A DNA stretch of 21,317 nucleotides, taken from contig JASHPC010000239.1 in NCBI GenBank assembly GCA_030038335.1, forward strand, positions 1 to 21,317. Direction: 5' to 3'. Source of the DNA: Vulcanimicrobiota bacterium (GTDB taxonomy: Bacteria; Vulcanimicrobiota; Vulcanimicrobiia; Vulcanimicrobiales; Vulcanimicrobiaceae). Position 1 is the first letter of the stretch. Every line of letters starts with the position of its first letter. Both the position numbers and the translations under genes were made by a program. This document shows, in pieces, positions 1 through 6,631 of the stretch. A model generated the notes under the pieces. That model did not search any database. It was not told where the DNA came from and was given only the letters and a program-made list of their open reading frames with translations.

Positions 1-585
1 TATCTCGTGAGCGGTCCGCTCATGGGCCCGGAGGCAACAGGAGCCGAGACGGCGTGGCTCGCGCCGAACTACTGGCTCCCGACGCTCATTTCGCACACGC
101 GGCTCTCGATCGGCATCCTCATCGCGCTTGCCATCGCAGCAGGCTTGCAGTTCCTCTTTGCGCGCACCGTCTTCGGCTACGAGCTACGCGTTGCTGGCGA
201 AGCACCGGAAGCCGCGCGTCGCAACGGCGTAAACCTGAAGCGCCTCACGTGGCTCGCGCTTGCACTTTCAGGCGCAATTGCGGGGCTCGGAGGCGCGACG
301 ATCGTTACCGGCGAGCTCCATAGGTTCAACACGCAGCTCTCGCCCGGGTATGGATTCATTGCCATCGCCGTCGCGCTCGTCGGCGATCTCGACCCCCTGA
401 AAGTTTGCGTCGCGTCGTTCGTCTTCGGAATCCTCGAAGCGGGTGGACTCGCGATGCAGGCGAGCGCTCAGGTTCCGAAGGACGCGATCCATCTCATCGA
501 AGGTCTAATCATCCTCGTGCTCGCGGCGCGCCGCTACGTCGCGCAGCGTAGCGCGCGCGTTCCGGAGGCATCCGCAAGCACGTGA
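1..585 (+). CDS. ABC transporter permease, nucleoside/sugar type (5'-partial)
   Basis: C-terminal part of an integral-membrane permease of the BPD_transp_2 family (RbsC/YufP-like), which forms the channel of an importer for nucleosides or simple sugars. The frame is open through base 1, so the N-terminus lies outside; the GTG at 7 is probably internal. About 190 residues are visible against roughly 350 usual for YufP-type proteins. Hydrophobic helices surround the family's cytoplasmic coupling loop (AGEAPEAARRNG, about residues 63-74 from base 7), followed by a glycine-rich helix with LSGAIAGLGGA. The stop codon overlaps the start of the next permease by 4 nt, the usual arrangement of a heterodimeric permease pair. 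The ATP-binding subunit and the BMP-type lipoprotein are expected upstream, outside the window. Substrate is inferred from family only. Confidence 0.85.
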   Translation, partial: YLVSGPLMGPEATGAETAWLAPNYWLPTLISHTRLSIGILIALAIAAGLQFLFARTVFGYELRVAGEAPEAARRNGVNLKRLTWLALALSGAIAGLGGATIVTGELHRFNTQLSPGYGFIAIAVALVGDLDPLKVCVASFVFGILEAGGLAMQASAQVPKDAIHLIEGLIILVLAARRYVAQRSARVPEASAST

Positions 586-1445
586 ACACGCTCGTCGTTA
601 CGTTGGTCCTTCTCACGCTCGTGAAATCGACGCCGATCGTCTACGCGGCGCTCGGCGGCGTCATCTCAGAGCGGTCGGGCGTAATCAACATCGGTCTCGA
701 AGGCATGATGGCCGCGGGTGCGTTTGGCGCGGTGATAGCCTCGTACTTCGTGCACGTTCCGCTCTTCGGGCTTTTCTGCGGCATCGTTGCCGGCGCGGTC
801 GTCGGATACGTACTTGCGCTCGCTGCAACGAAGTTCAAAGTAGATCAGATCGTCGCAGGAACGGGAATCAACCTCATCTGCTCCGGCGGCGCCGCCTACG
901 GACTCGTCCTCCTCTTCAATCAGCCGGGTGCGAGCAAACAAGTGAACGGTTTTGGAAACACGGGCGAGTGGGTGCTCGTCGCCCTCGCGTTTCTGCTCGC
1001 AGTCGCGATCCATGTCGTCCTTTACTATACGCCGTGGGGTTTGCGCGTTCGCGCGACGGGCGAGAATCCGCTCGCAGTAAAGTCCGCAGGACTCAACCCG
1101 CTGCGCTTTCGCTTGCTCGCCGTTACGTTGAGCGGTGCGCTCGCTGGGCTCGGCGGTGCGTTTCTCTCAATCGCCGAGCTGAACATCTACTCCGACGGAA
1201 TGACGGCGGGCCGCGGGTTCATTGCGCTCGCCGCAGTCATCTTCGGCCGTTGGACGCCCTTCGGCGCGATGGGCGCGGCAGTGGTCTTCGGTCTCTTCGA
1301 GTCCTTGCAAGACGTTCTGCAAGGACGCGTCTCATGGTTGCCTCCGGATGCGCTCTCAGCGTTACCGTACGTTGCTGCTCTCGTCGCGCTTGCCGGAATC
1401 ACGGGACGCGTGCGGGCGCCCGCTTCGGACGGCGTCCCGTATTAA
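582..1445 (+). CDS. ABC transporter permease, nucleoside/sugar type (YufQ-like)
   Basis: Second membrane subunit of the same importer, 287 aa, complete. It starts at GTG 582, overlapping the previous stop (GTGA). Near the N-terminus it has the signature of this permease subgroup, SERSGVINIGLEGMM (about residues 28-42), which is typical of YufQ-like partners, then repeated hydrophobic helices. The coupling-loop motif ATGENPLAVKSAGL (about 158-171) is followed by the glycine-rich LSGALAGLGGA helix, matching the loop of its partner. With the upstream permease it should form the heterodimeric pore. No local promoter is needed because translation is coupled. Transport of purine/pyrimidine nucleosides is the commonest role for the family, but nothing here fixes the substrate. 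Confidence 0.88.
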   Translation: MNTLVVTLVLLTLVKSTPIVYAALGGVISERSGVINIGLEGMMAAGAFGAVIASYFVHVPLFGLFCGIVAGAVVGYVLALAATKFKVDQIVAGTGINLICSGGAAYGLVLLFNQPGASKQVNGFGNTGEWVLVALAFLLAVAIHVVLYYTPWGLRVRATGENPLAVKSAGLNPLRFRLLAVTLSGALAGLGGAFLSIAELNIYSDGMTAGRGFIALAAVIFGRWTPFGAMGAAVVFGLFESLQDVLQGRVSWLPPDALSALPYVAALVALAGITGRVRAPASDGVPY

Positions 1446-1478
1446 GTTTCTGAATTGCTACCAACGTCGGAGCCTGCT

Positions 1479-1494
1479 CGCTCCTAGGAGAGCG
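1479..1494. repeat. Short inverted repeat between permease gene and hydrolase gene
   Basis: CGCTC (1479-1483) can pair with GAGCG (1490-1494) around a 6-nt loop, and the perfect palindrome CTCCTAGGAG occupies 1481-1490. No U-run follows, so it is a poor intrinsic terminator. It sits about 15-30 bp upstream of a -10-like hexamer, where an operator could lie. Function unknown. Confidence 0.35.
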
Positions 1495-1507
1495 GAACGG
1501 AGCATGC

Positions 1508-1513
1508 TAGAAT
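1508..1513 (+). promoter_or_regulatory. Candidate -10 element for the serine hydrolase gene
   Basis: TAGAAT lies 9 nt before the GTG start at 1523. Transcription from it would begin at about 1519-1520, giving a leaderless or nearly leaderless mRNA, consistent with the lack of a Shine-Dalgarno sequence before 1523. No good -35 hexamer is visible at the proper spacing. Confidence 0.35.
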
Positions 1514-1522
1514 TCGCGCATT

Positions 1523-2518
1523 GTGAGAGCCCTGCGAGGTAACGGCGCGTTCGCATGCATCGCGGTCTGCGCGATCGCGATGCTTCCGAGTCTCGTCGAT
1601 GCGGCGCCGACGCCGGTGCGTCAGTTGCGCTCCGAGGTCCGAATCCTTGCGTCGCGCGTTCCGGCGTCAACGGCATTCGAGGTGCTCGATCTGTCGAGCG
1701 GATACGTCGCCGGCTACAACGCCGATCTTTCGATGCCAGCGGCGTCGACGATCAAAGTTCCCGTGATGGTCGAAGTCTTCAAGCAGCTCGAGCACGGAAT
1801 GTTCTCACTCGACCGCCGAGTAACACTCGAGGAGCGCGACAAGGATAGCGGCTCCGGCGATCTCTTCGCCGCACCGGACGGCACGTCGTACACGGTCGCC
1901 GACTTGCTGGCGCGGATGATCGACATCAGCGACAACACCGCGGCGAACATGCTCATCCGGCTCGTCGGGCGTCAAAACATCAACCGCGAGATGCGGGCGC
2001 TCGGGCTGCATCACACGCGGCTCACCGCTGACATTCGCACGCAGGGATGGGCGATCCGCAATGAGTTGCGCACGTCGCCGGCAGACATGGTTCACCTGCT
2101 CGCCTTGATGGCGAAGCGCAAGCTCGTCGACGAGTGGGCCTCCAACGAGATGATCTCGATTCTCGAAGGCGACGAGTTCAACACGTTGCTTCCCGCGCCG
2201 CTTCCCGGCGTCGTCATCGCTCACAAGACGGGAAGTCTCTTCGACACGCTCAACGACGTCGGAATCGTCTACGCCGCGGGCGCTCCGTACGTCATTGCCG
2301 TCATGACGACGGCGCTCCCGTCGCAGGATCTCGGCCGCGCCTTCATCCACTCGCTCTCACGCGCCGTCTACGGCGGTGAACTGCGCTTGGCGGCGTGGCG
2401 AGCCTCGCACGGCCTGACGGCATTCGATGTCGGCGAAGCGGCGCGCATCCCCAACGCCCCCGACGTTCGCTACTGGGATAACTCAGCGAGCGACTCGACG
2501 ACGACCGGCGGCCTGTAA
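1523..2518 (+). CDS. Secreted class A beta-lactamase-fold serine hydrolase
   Basis: 331 aa with a signal peptide (basic start, hydrophobic core about residues 9-22, likely cleavage after VDA near 27), so periplasmic or exported. The penicillin-recognising enzyme motifs are present in order: S-T-I-K (Ser75/Lys78), S-D-N (136-138) and K-T-G (235-237). The omega-loop glutamate that activates the deacylating water in true class A enzymes (ExxLN, Ambler 166) is not seen: aligning from the shared T-R-L (165-167), the stretch reads TADIRTQGWA. Acylation by beta-lactams is plausible but fast hydrolysis is doubtful; the protein may be a peptidoglycan-related hydrolase or weak lactamase. The GTG at 1523 is chosen because it gives the intact signal peptide. 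The neighbours do not suggest a resistance cassette. Confidence 0.8.
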   Translation: MRALRGNGAFACIAVCAIAMLPSLVDAAPTPVRQLRSEVRILASRVPASTAFEVLDLSSGYVAGYNADLSMPAASTIKVPVMVEVFKQLEHGMFSLDRRVTLEERDKDSGSGDLFAAPDGTSYTVADLLARMIDISDNTAANMLIRLVGRQNINREMRALGLHHTRLTADIRTQGWAIRNELRTSPADMVHLLALMAKRKLVDEWASNEMISILEGDEFNTLLPAPLPGVVIAHKTGSLFDTLNDVGIVYAAGAPYVIAVMTTALPSQDLGRAFIHSLSRAVYGGELRLAAWRASHGLTAFDVGEAARIPNAPDVRYWDNSASDSTTTGGL

Positions 2519-2550
2519 CCTTCTCATTCCGTCGCGTTGTCACAACGAAC

Positions 2551-3243
2551 GTGGCGAGAAGAGCCTCGGCTGCCACCCTCGACCTCGTACACCGGCACTT
2601 CCCGTGGTTGGCGGAGCGCGAAGCGGCACACTTGGCGCGCATCGAAGCGTCACCTCGCCCCTCGGCGGACGGTGCCGCCATTCTCATGGGCCACGACCTT
2701 TGGATCGAGCCTCTCGTGCAGTATCGCGAAGAACTCGAGAAGAGCGCAGACGCGCCGCCTCCCTTGTGGCGATTTCCGTTTCGACCGAGTGCTGCGTGGG
2801 ACTCGAAACGATGGTTGGCCTTGCCGATGGAGGCACGTGTCGTGCGCGCGCGAGCAGGCTCGCTCGCACATCGCATCGAGACACGCTTCGACGCGCAGAT
2901 GCTCGAAATGAAAGCCCAGGATTTTTCGTCGGGGCTCTCGGCGTTGACCGTGGCTGGCTTTGCAACGCGCGATCCTCGCGCACTGGAGCCACTCGCGAGC
3001 GAGGACGAGCTTCGCACGGACGTTTCGATCGTAGAGTTGATCGTGCACTGGTTGCGCATGGTCGACCACGGAGAACGAGTCTTGCGCGACAGCCTCGGAA
3101 GTGAGTTCGACGTATGCGGCTACAACGGTGCATGCGCGCGTTGCAGGTCGCGGTGGGGAACCCGCGAGCGCGCAGCCTCGTCCGTCCCACCGTTTCATCC
3201 CGGCTGCAGGTGCTTCGCGCAGCCTCGCTTCACGCAGGCATAG
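2551..3243 (+). CDS. Hypothetical protein with phage Mu F-like C-terminal CxxC/HPxCRC motif
   Basis: 230 aa, not assigned to a family over its full length. The body is predicted helical and soluble, rich in Arg, Glu and Ala, with no signal peptide or membrane segment. The last 45 residues are distinctive: CGYNGACARCRSRWG followed by PPFHPGCRC. This C-x-x-C ... P-P-x-H-P-x-C-R-C pattern resembles the C-terminal end of phage Mu F-type minor head/head-morphogenesis proteins, where it probably binds a metal. No other phage genes are nearby, so a domesticated or convergent domain is more likely than a prophage remnant. The start is uncertain: GTG 2551 is the longest reasonable choice, and ATG 2686 is an alternative. 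It ends 31 bp before the first fluoride riboswitch and is not expected to be under its control. Confidence 0.6.
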   Translation: MARRASAATLDLVHRHFPWLAEREAAHLARIEASPRPSADGAAILMGHDLWIEPLVQYREELEKSADAPPPLWRFPFRPSAAWDSKRWLALPMEARVVRARAGSLAHRIETRFDAQMLEMKAQDFSSGLSALTVAGFATRDPRALEPLASEDELRTDVSIVELIVHWLRMVDHGERVLRDSLGSEFDVCGYNGACARCRSRWGTRERAASSVPPFHPGCRCFAQPRFTQA

Positions 3244-3274
3244 AGCGGGCCTCACGGCGTACCTATTCAGGCAC

Positions 3275-3322
3275 GGTGATGGAGCTCGCCACGGACTGCC
3301 GCGCGAGCGGCTGATGGCTCCT
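3275..3322 (+). promoter_or_regulatory. Fluoride riboswitch 1 (crcB motif)
   Basis: The aptamer folds as known for fluoride riboswitches. P1 pairs GGUG (3275-3278) with CGCC (3287-3290). Its loop carries AUGGAGCU. P3 is a 5-bp stem, GCCGC (3298-3302) with GCGGC (3307-3311), closed by a GCGA loop. The conserved GCUGAUGGCUCCU follows, and GGAGC (3281-3285) pairs with GCUCC (3317-3321) to form the pseudoknot. A -10-like TATTCA at 3264-3269 lies just upstream. It precedes the dynamin-like GTPase gene at 3345. There is no downstream hairpin with a U-tract, so translational control is more likely than termination. Confidence 0.92.
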
Positions 3323-3332
3323 GACGGACGTT

Positions 3333-3339
3333 AAGGAAG
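3333..3339 (+). promoter_or_regulatory. Shine-Dalgarno sequence that can be masked by riboswitch 1
   Basis: AAGGAAG lies 5 nt before TTG 3345 and supports that start. The 3' pseudoknot strand of the aptamer, GCUCCU (3317-3322), can instead pair with AGGA-A-GC (3334-3340), leaving one bulged A. That pairing would hide the ribosome site and is mutually exclusive with the pseudoknot. This predicts that fluoride binding turns translation on. Confidence 0.65.
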
Positions 3340-3344
3340 CTTCA

Positions 3345-5021
3345 TTGCCCTGCCCACCGGAATCGCTTGCCGAGTTAGCGCGGCTGAGCCTGGCTCTCGA
3401 CGACAGCGTCGTCGCGACCGAGGCCGTCGCGCTCGCGGAGCAACTCGAACGCAAAGAACTCAACGTTCTCGTCGTCGGGCAGTTCAAGCGCGGCAAGAGC
3501 ACGGTCGTCAACGCGCTGCTGGACGAGGACCTCATGCCAACGGGAGCGCTCCCGCTCACCGGCGTTGCAACTGCCGTGCGTTACGGAGCGAACCCTACGA
3601 TCACGGTTCGTCTCTCGAGCGGAGACCAACGCACTGTTACTCCGGAAGAGTTTGCGCTCTACGTAAGCGAGCGCACGAATCCGAAGAACGCACTCGGAGT
3701 CGTCAGCGTCGACGTCGTCCGGCCTGCACCGGCGCTTCGTGGCGTCGCACTTTTCGATACCCCCGGCGTTGGCTCTATCTTCCGCCACAACACGGCCACG
3801 GCGCGCGCAATCTTGCCGCGGGCCGATGCCGCGATTCTTGTCGTGGGACCGGAACCGCCCGTCGGAGCCGAAGAGCTTTCCTACGCGAGCGACGTCGCGC
3901 AATCATCGGTAAGACTCTTCGTCATCTTTAATAAGGCTGACACGGCAGGAGCGGCGCTCGACGAGTTGCTCGCATTCACGCGCCAAGCGATCGAGGAGGT
4001 CTCTCCGGGCGCGCAGTTATTCCCTATGAGCGCGACGCTTGCGAGAGAGATGCAGCGCAGTGGTGCGACCGACCCTCACTTCGAGACGTTTCTCCAAACG
4101 TTGCGCTCGTTCGTCGACGAACGAGGAACGGAGGCGCTTGCCGCGTCCGTCGAGCGCAGGGTGAACGCGCTCCTCGATCGTACGGCCGCTTTCCTACAGA
4201 TACGCAGCGAAGCCCTCTCTCTTCCGCGAGCCGAACGACGGCAGCGGCGCGCGATGCTCGAGTCCGCGCTGCAATCTCTCGACGATCGGGTTCGATTCTT
4301 CGAGCTCACCGTCGACGATGACGTTCAGCGCTTGCGTCTGCGCTTGGAGGACGAACTCGACAGGCGGCACGATGCCGAGCAGGGAGAGTTCGTCGGGCAT
4401 GCGACCCTTATCGCGCGCGAACCGTCGAGTCGTCGACGGCACGAAGCGCTCGAGTTGCTCATTCGGGATCGCGCTCAAGCGTGGCGTCAAAGCGCGGTCG
4501 CACGCGCCGAATCCGAGCTTGCCGACTATGCGGCTAAATACGTTCGCCTCCTCGCCGAAATCGAGGAGGCCGTCATTCGAGCTGGATGCGAGGCACTACG
4601 GGTCGACGCCGGTGCGTTCGTTCCCCGCGACGTCGCTTTCGAACCCGCGAAGCTCACGCTCTCGGTCTCGATCGACGCCACGACGAGCATCGAGATCGTG
4701 CGCGATCTGGCAACCGCCCTGCTACCGCGCTCCGCGCGCATACACGCACTCGAGGGGCGCCTCTCGCGTGCGCTGGAGAGCGAGCTGGATGCGCTCCGAG
4801 GAAAGCTGCGCTACGGCATCGCACATGACTTGGAACCGTGGCGCCGATCCGTTCGCGCAACGATTCGTTCGTCGCTCGACGGAACGCGCTCCGCAGTCCT
4901 CGCGGCGTTTCACGATACCTCGGGAGCACATGACGAAAGCAAGGCGCAAGAGACGCTCGCGCGCTTCAAGCGCGAGTTCGCAGCCATCCGCAACGCAGTT
5001 GCGGGGGTTGCCAGCCCGTGA
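3345..5021 (+). CDS. Dynamin-family GTPase
   Basis: 558-aa large GTPase of the bacterial dynamin-like/Dynamin_N family. The G domain is complete: P-loop GQFKRGKS (45-52), switch-I threonines in PTGALPLTGVAT (65-76), G3 DTPGV (138-142) and G4 NKAD (196-199). Beyond about residue 250 the protein is long, charged and helical (stalk-like), with arginine/glutamate heptad character and no clear transmembrane segment, so membrane contact would be peripheral. Bacterial dynamins bind and remodel or protect membranes; the exact role here is unknown. The TTG start is supported by AAGGAAG five bases upstream and by placement right after the fluoride riboswitch. Its stop overlaps the next gene by 4 nt, so the pair is co-translated. 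GDP-aluminium-fluoride complexes inhibit many GTPases, which makes fluoride control of this gene intriguing. Confidence 0.88.
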   Translation: MPCPPESLAELARLSLALDDSVVATEAVALAEQLERKELNVLVVGQFKRGKSTVVNALLDEDLMPTGALPLTGVATAVRYGANPTITVRLSSGDQRTVTPEEFALYVSERTNPKNALGVVSVDVVRPAPALRGVALFDTPGVGSIFRHNTATARAILPRADAAILVVGPEPPVGAEELSYASDVAQSSVRLFVIFNKADTAGAALDELLAFTRQAIEEVSPGAQLFPMSATLAREMQRSGATDPHFETFLQTLRSFVDERGTEALAASVERRVNALLDRTAAFLQIRSEALSLPRAERRQRRAMLESALQSLDDRVRFFELTVDDDVQRLRLRLEDELDRRHDAEQGEFVGHATLIAREPSSRRRHEALELLIRDRAQAWRQSAVARAESELADYAAKYVRLLAEIEEAVIRAGCEALRVDAGAFVPRDVAFEPAKLTLSVSIDATTSIEIVRDLATALLPRSARIHALEGRLSRALESELDALRGKLRYGIAHDLEPWRRSVRATIRSSLDGTRSAVLAAFHDTSGAHDESKAQETLARFKREFAAIRNAVAGVASP

Positions 5022-6073
5022 CGCACGCCTGTCCCGCATGCAGGGAGATCGCTGAAAGAAGCGCGCTGTACGAACGCTGGTTGCTTGCGGAGAATCATGC
5101 CGATGGAGCAACGTTGCAGGCCGCCGCGGCGGCGCGTGGTTTCTGCACGTTGCACGCCGCGCGTCTGATGGCGCGCGACGCCGCTATTGCAGCGCCGGTT
5201 GCGGCATTCGTCTTGCGCGTCGTCTGCGCTGAGCTCGACCGGCAGCTTGGGGACCGCCGAGGCTACCGCGGCGCGCTCGATCCGGCAACACTCTGCCCCT
5301 GGTGCGAAACCGAGCGCGTTGCGCTCGAGGCAGCGGTGGACGGCGCTCCGATGCATGGACGCGACTGGTGTCAACCACATGCGGAGGCCGTATCGGAAGC
5401 CGCGCGTGGCCGCTTCCTCGCGCAGAGACCGTTCGCTCCCGGTACTGCGCTCGCGCCGCCCGAGACGGTACGGACGGGCGAGCCTTCCGCCAACTGGTGG
5501 TCGAATGCGGTGCAGCTGATGTGGGAGCGCATGCAGCGATCGTGCGCAGCGTGCGATGCCGCTTCAGAGGCGAGCGGTCGGCGAGAATCCTTCCTGCGCG
5601 CGGGCCCACGGCCGAACGAGCACTGGGACATTCCAAGTCTCTGTCCCGCACATGATGCCGCGCTAAGCCATCCGCGCGGCGAGTTCTACGATCGGGTGTT
5701 GGACGGTACGGTCCGCGAGTGCGCTTGGTGCGCACCGATGACACGCGCCGCAGACCGCACCGTGACGCTCTTCACGCATGCATACGGCGTCGAAGCGTTT
5801 CGGCTCGCGTACGCGTCGCTGCCCGGCCTTTGCTTACCGCATGCCGCGGATGCGACAAAACGTCTGGACAGCCAGGCGCTATCGCACTTCGCAACCTCGG
5901 TTCGCGCGCGAATGTCCACGATGATTTGGGAACTCGAGGAACGCGCCGCTCGCCGATCGTGGCAGTTGCGCGATCAAGGTGCACTTCCCCGAAGCGATGA
6001 CATTGCAGAGCGCGCGTGGTGGCTCATCGCAGGCGGTACGCCGAGAGCAGGAGTCTTCGTCGACGGGCGATAA
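5018..6073 (+). CDS. Cysteine-rich protein with four CxxC...CxxH modules
   Basis: 351-aa soluble protein, coupled to the GTPase gene through a GTGA overlap. Four copies of one pattern are visible: Cys5/Cys8 with Cys43/His46; Cys93/Cys96 with Cys118/His121; Cys176/Cys179 with Cys209/His212; Cys235/Cys238 with Cys272/His275. Each module is C-P/A-x-C, 20-35 mostly helical residues, then C-x-x-H followed by Ala or Asp. This looks like four tandem zinc-binding (or other metal/redox) modules of the kind in uncharacterised DUF6062-like proteins, although the family assignment is tentative. There is no signal peptide or transmembrane helix. Strict co-transcription with a dynamin suggests a partner or adaptor of the GTPase. 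Enzymatic function is not evident. Confidence 0.75.
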   Translation: MTHACPACREIAERSALYERWLLAENHADGATLQAAAAARGFCTLHAARLMARDAAIAAPVAAFVLRVVCAELDRQLGDRRGYRGALDPATLCPWCETERVALEAAVDGAPMHGRDWCQPHAEAVSEAARGRFLAQRPFAPGTALAPPETVRTGEPSANWWSNAVQLMWERMQRSCAACDAASEASGRRESFLRAGPRPNEHWDIPSLCPAHDAALSHPRGEFYDRVLDGTVRECAWCAPMTRAADRTVTLFTHAYGVEAFRLAYASLPGLCLPHAADATKRLDSQALSHFATSVRARMSTMIWELEERAARRSWQLRDQGALPRSDDIAERAWWLIAGGTPRAGVFVDGR

Positions 6074-6099
6074 ACCGCGAACGCGAAGACGCACGCGAT

Positions 6100-6146
6100 G
6101 GCGATGGGGCTCGCCGAAAACGCCGAGCATGGCCGATGGCCCCTAG
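6100..6146 (+). promoter_or_regulatory. Fluoride riboswitch 2 (crcB motif)
   Basis: P1 pairs GGCG (6100-6103) with CGCC (6112-6115). P3 pairs GCCG (6122-6125) with UGGC (6130-6133) around AGCA. The pseudoknot pairs GGGGC (6106-6110) with GCCCC (6139-6143) inside GGCCGAUGGCCCCUA. The pseudoknot strands differ from those of riboswitches 1 and 3 (GGAGC/GCUCC), but the pairing is kept, which is compensatory support for the fold. It lies 33 nt before the Nudix start codon. A C-rich stretch (6150-6158) could pair with the purine-rich ribosome site at 6164-6173, suggesting translational control. Confidence 0.92.
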
Positions 6147-6163
6147 AGACCCTCCCCCGCAGT

Positions 6164-6173
6164 GAGGAAGGAG
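6164..6173 (+). promoter_or_regulatory. Strong ribosome binding site fixing the Nudix start
   Basis: GAGGAAGGAG ends 5 nt before ATG 6179. It decides for this ATG over the in-frame ATG at 6098, which lies just before and would read through the riboswitch. CCTC (6151-6154) could pair with GAGG (6164-6167) to mask it. Confidence 0.75.
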
Positions 6174-6178
6174 CAGCC

Positions 6179-6631
6179 ATGCCAGTCATTCCGCGTATTC
6201 GCGTCGCTGCCATCGTGCGCAACGAACGCGGTCAAATACTTCTCGTTCGGCATTTTCATCGCGGGTCTCCGTTCTGGACGCTTCCCGGCGGCGCTCCGAA
6301 CGAAATGGAGACGCTCGACGCAGCGGTCGTCCGCGAGGTTCTCGAAGAGACGCGATATCACGTTACGGTCGACGGTGTCTTGGGAATCGGTTCGCTGCAG
6401 ACCGACCGCTGGGAACCTCCGAAGGTCGAAGTCTTCTTCGCCGGTCGTCTTCTCGAACGCGAACGCGACGCGGCGTCGTCGCCTCGCTTCGGCGAATCCA
6501 TCATGGAAGCGCGCTGCTTCGACGAAGCCGCCTTGCCAGCCGAGTTTCGACCGCGCGAAGCGGTAGCGTTTCTCAACAGGGGCGCTGTCGTTCCGTATTT
6601 GACTCTCGCGCCTGCTGAGTTCGAAGCGTGA
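6179..6631 (+). CDS. Nudix hydrolase under fluoride riboswitch control
   Basis: 150-aa single-domain Nudix enzyme, which would hydrolyse a nucleoside diphosphate linked to another moiety. The Nudix box is essentially complete: G-x5-E-x7-REVLEE, seen as GAPNEME (about residues 39-45) followed by REVLEETRY (53-61). The glutamates that bind the catalytic metal are present, and the usual Gly after EE-x is Arg. The rest is the short beta/alpha Nudix fold with no extra domain, so the substrate cannot be deduced. The ATG at 6179 is preceded by an excellent ribosome site; the upstream in-frame sequence belongs to the riboswitch. The stop overlaps the start of the first HyfB-like gene (GTGA), tying this enzyme to the membrane complex. 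Confidence 0.88.
   Translation: MPVIPRIRVAAIVRNERGQILLVRHFHRGSPFWTLPGGAPNEMETLDAAVVREVLEETRYHVTVDGVLGIGSLQTDRWEPPKVEVFFAGRLLERERDAASSPRFGESIMEARCFDEAALPAEFRPREAVAFLNRGAVVPYLTLAPAEFEA

Noticed and set aside
2343..3059. 238-codon open frame on the minus strand
   Set aside because: Very Arg/Ser-rich, covers two + strand genes in antisense, no domain; a shadow frame.
2551..3243. Prophage remnant
   Set aside because: Only one short motif is phage-like, with no integrase, capsid genes or att-like repeats around it.
3322..3345. Intrinsic terminator as the riboswitch 1 platform
   Set aside because: There is no GC hairpin followed by a U-run; the same is true for riboswitches 2 and 3.
6098..6178. 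Longer Nudix N-terminus from ATG 6098
   Set aside because: This segment overlaps riboswitch 2 and its platform; GAGGAAGGAG positions translation at ATG 6179, and Nudix homology begins there.
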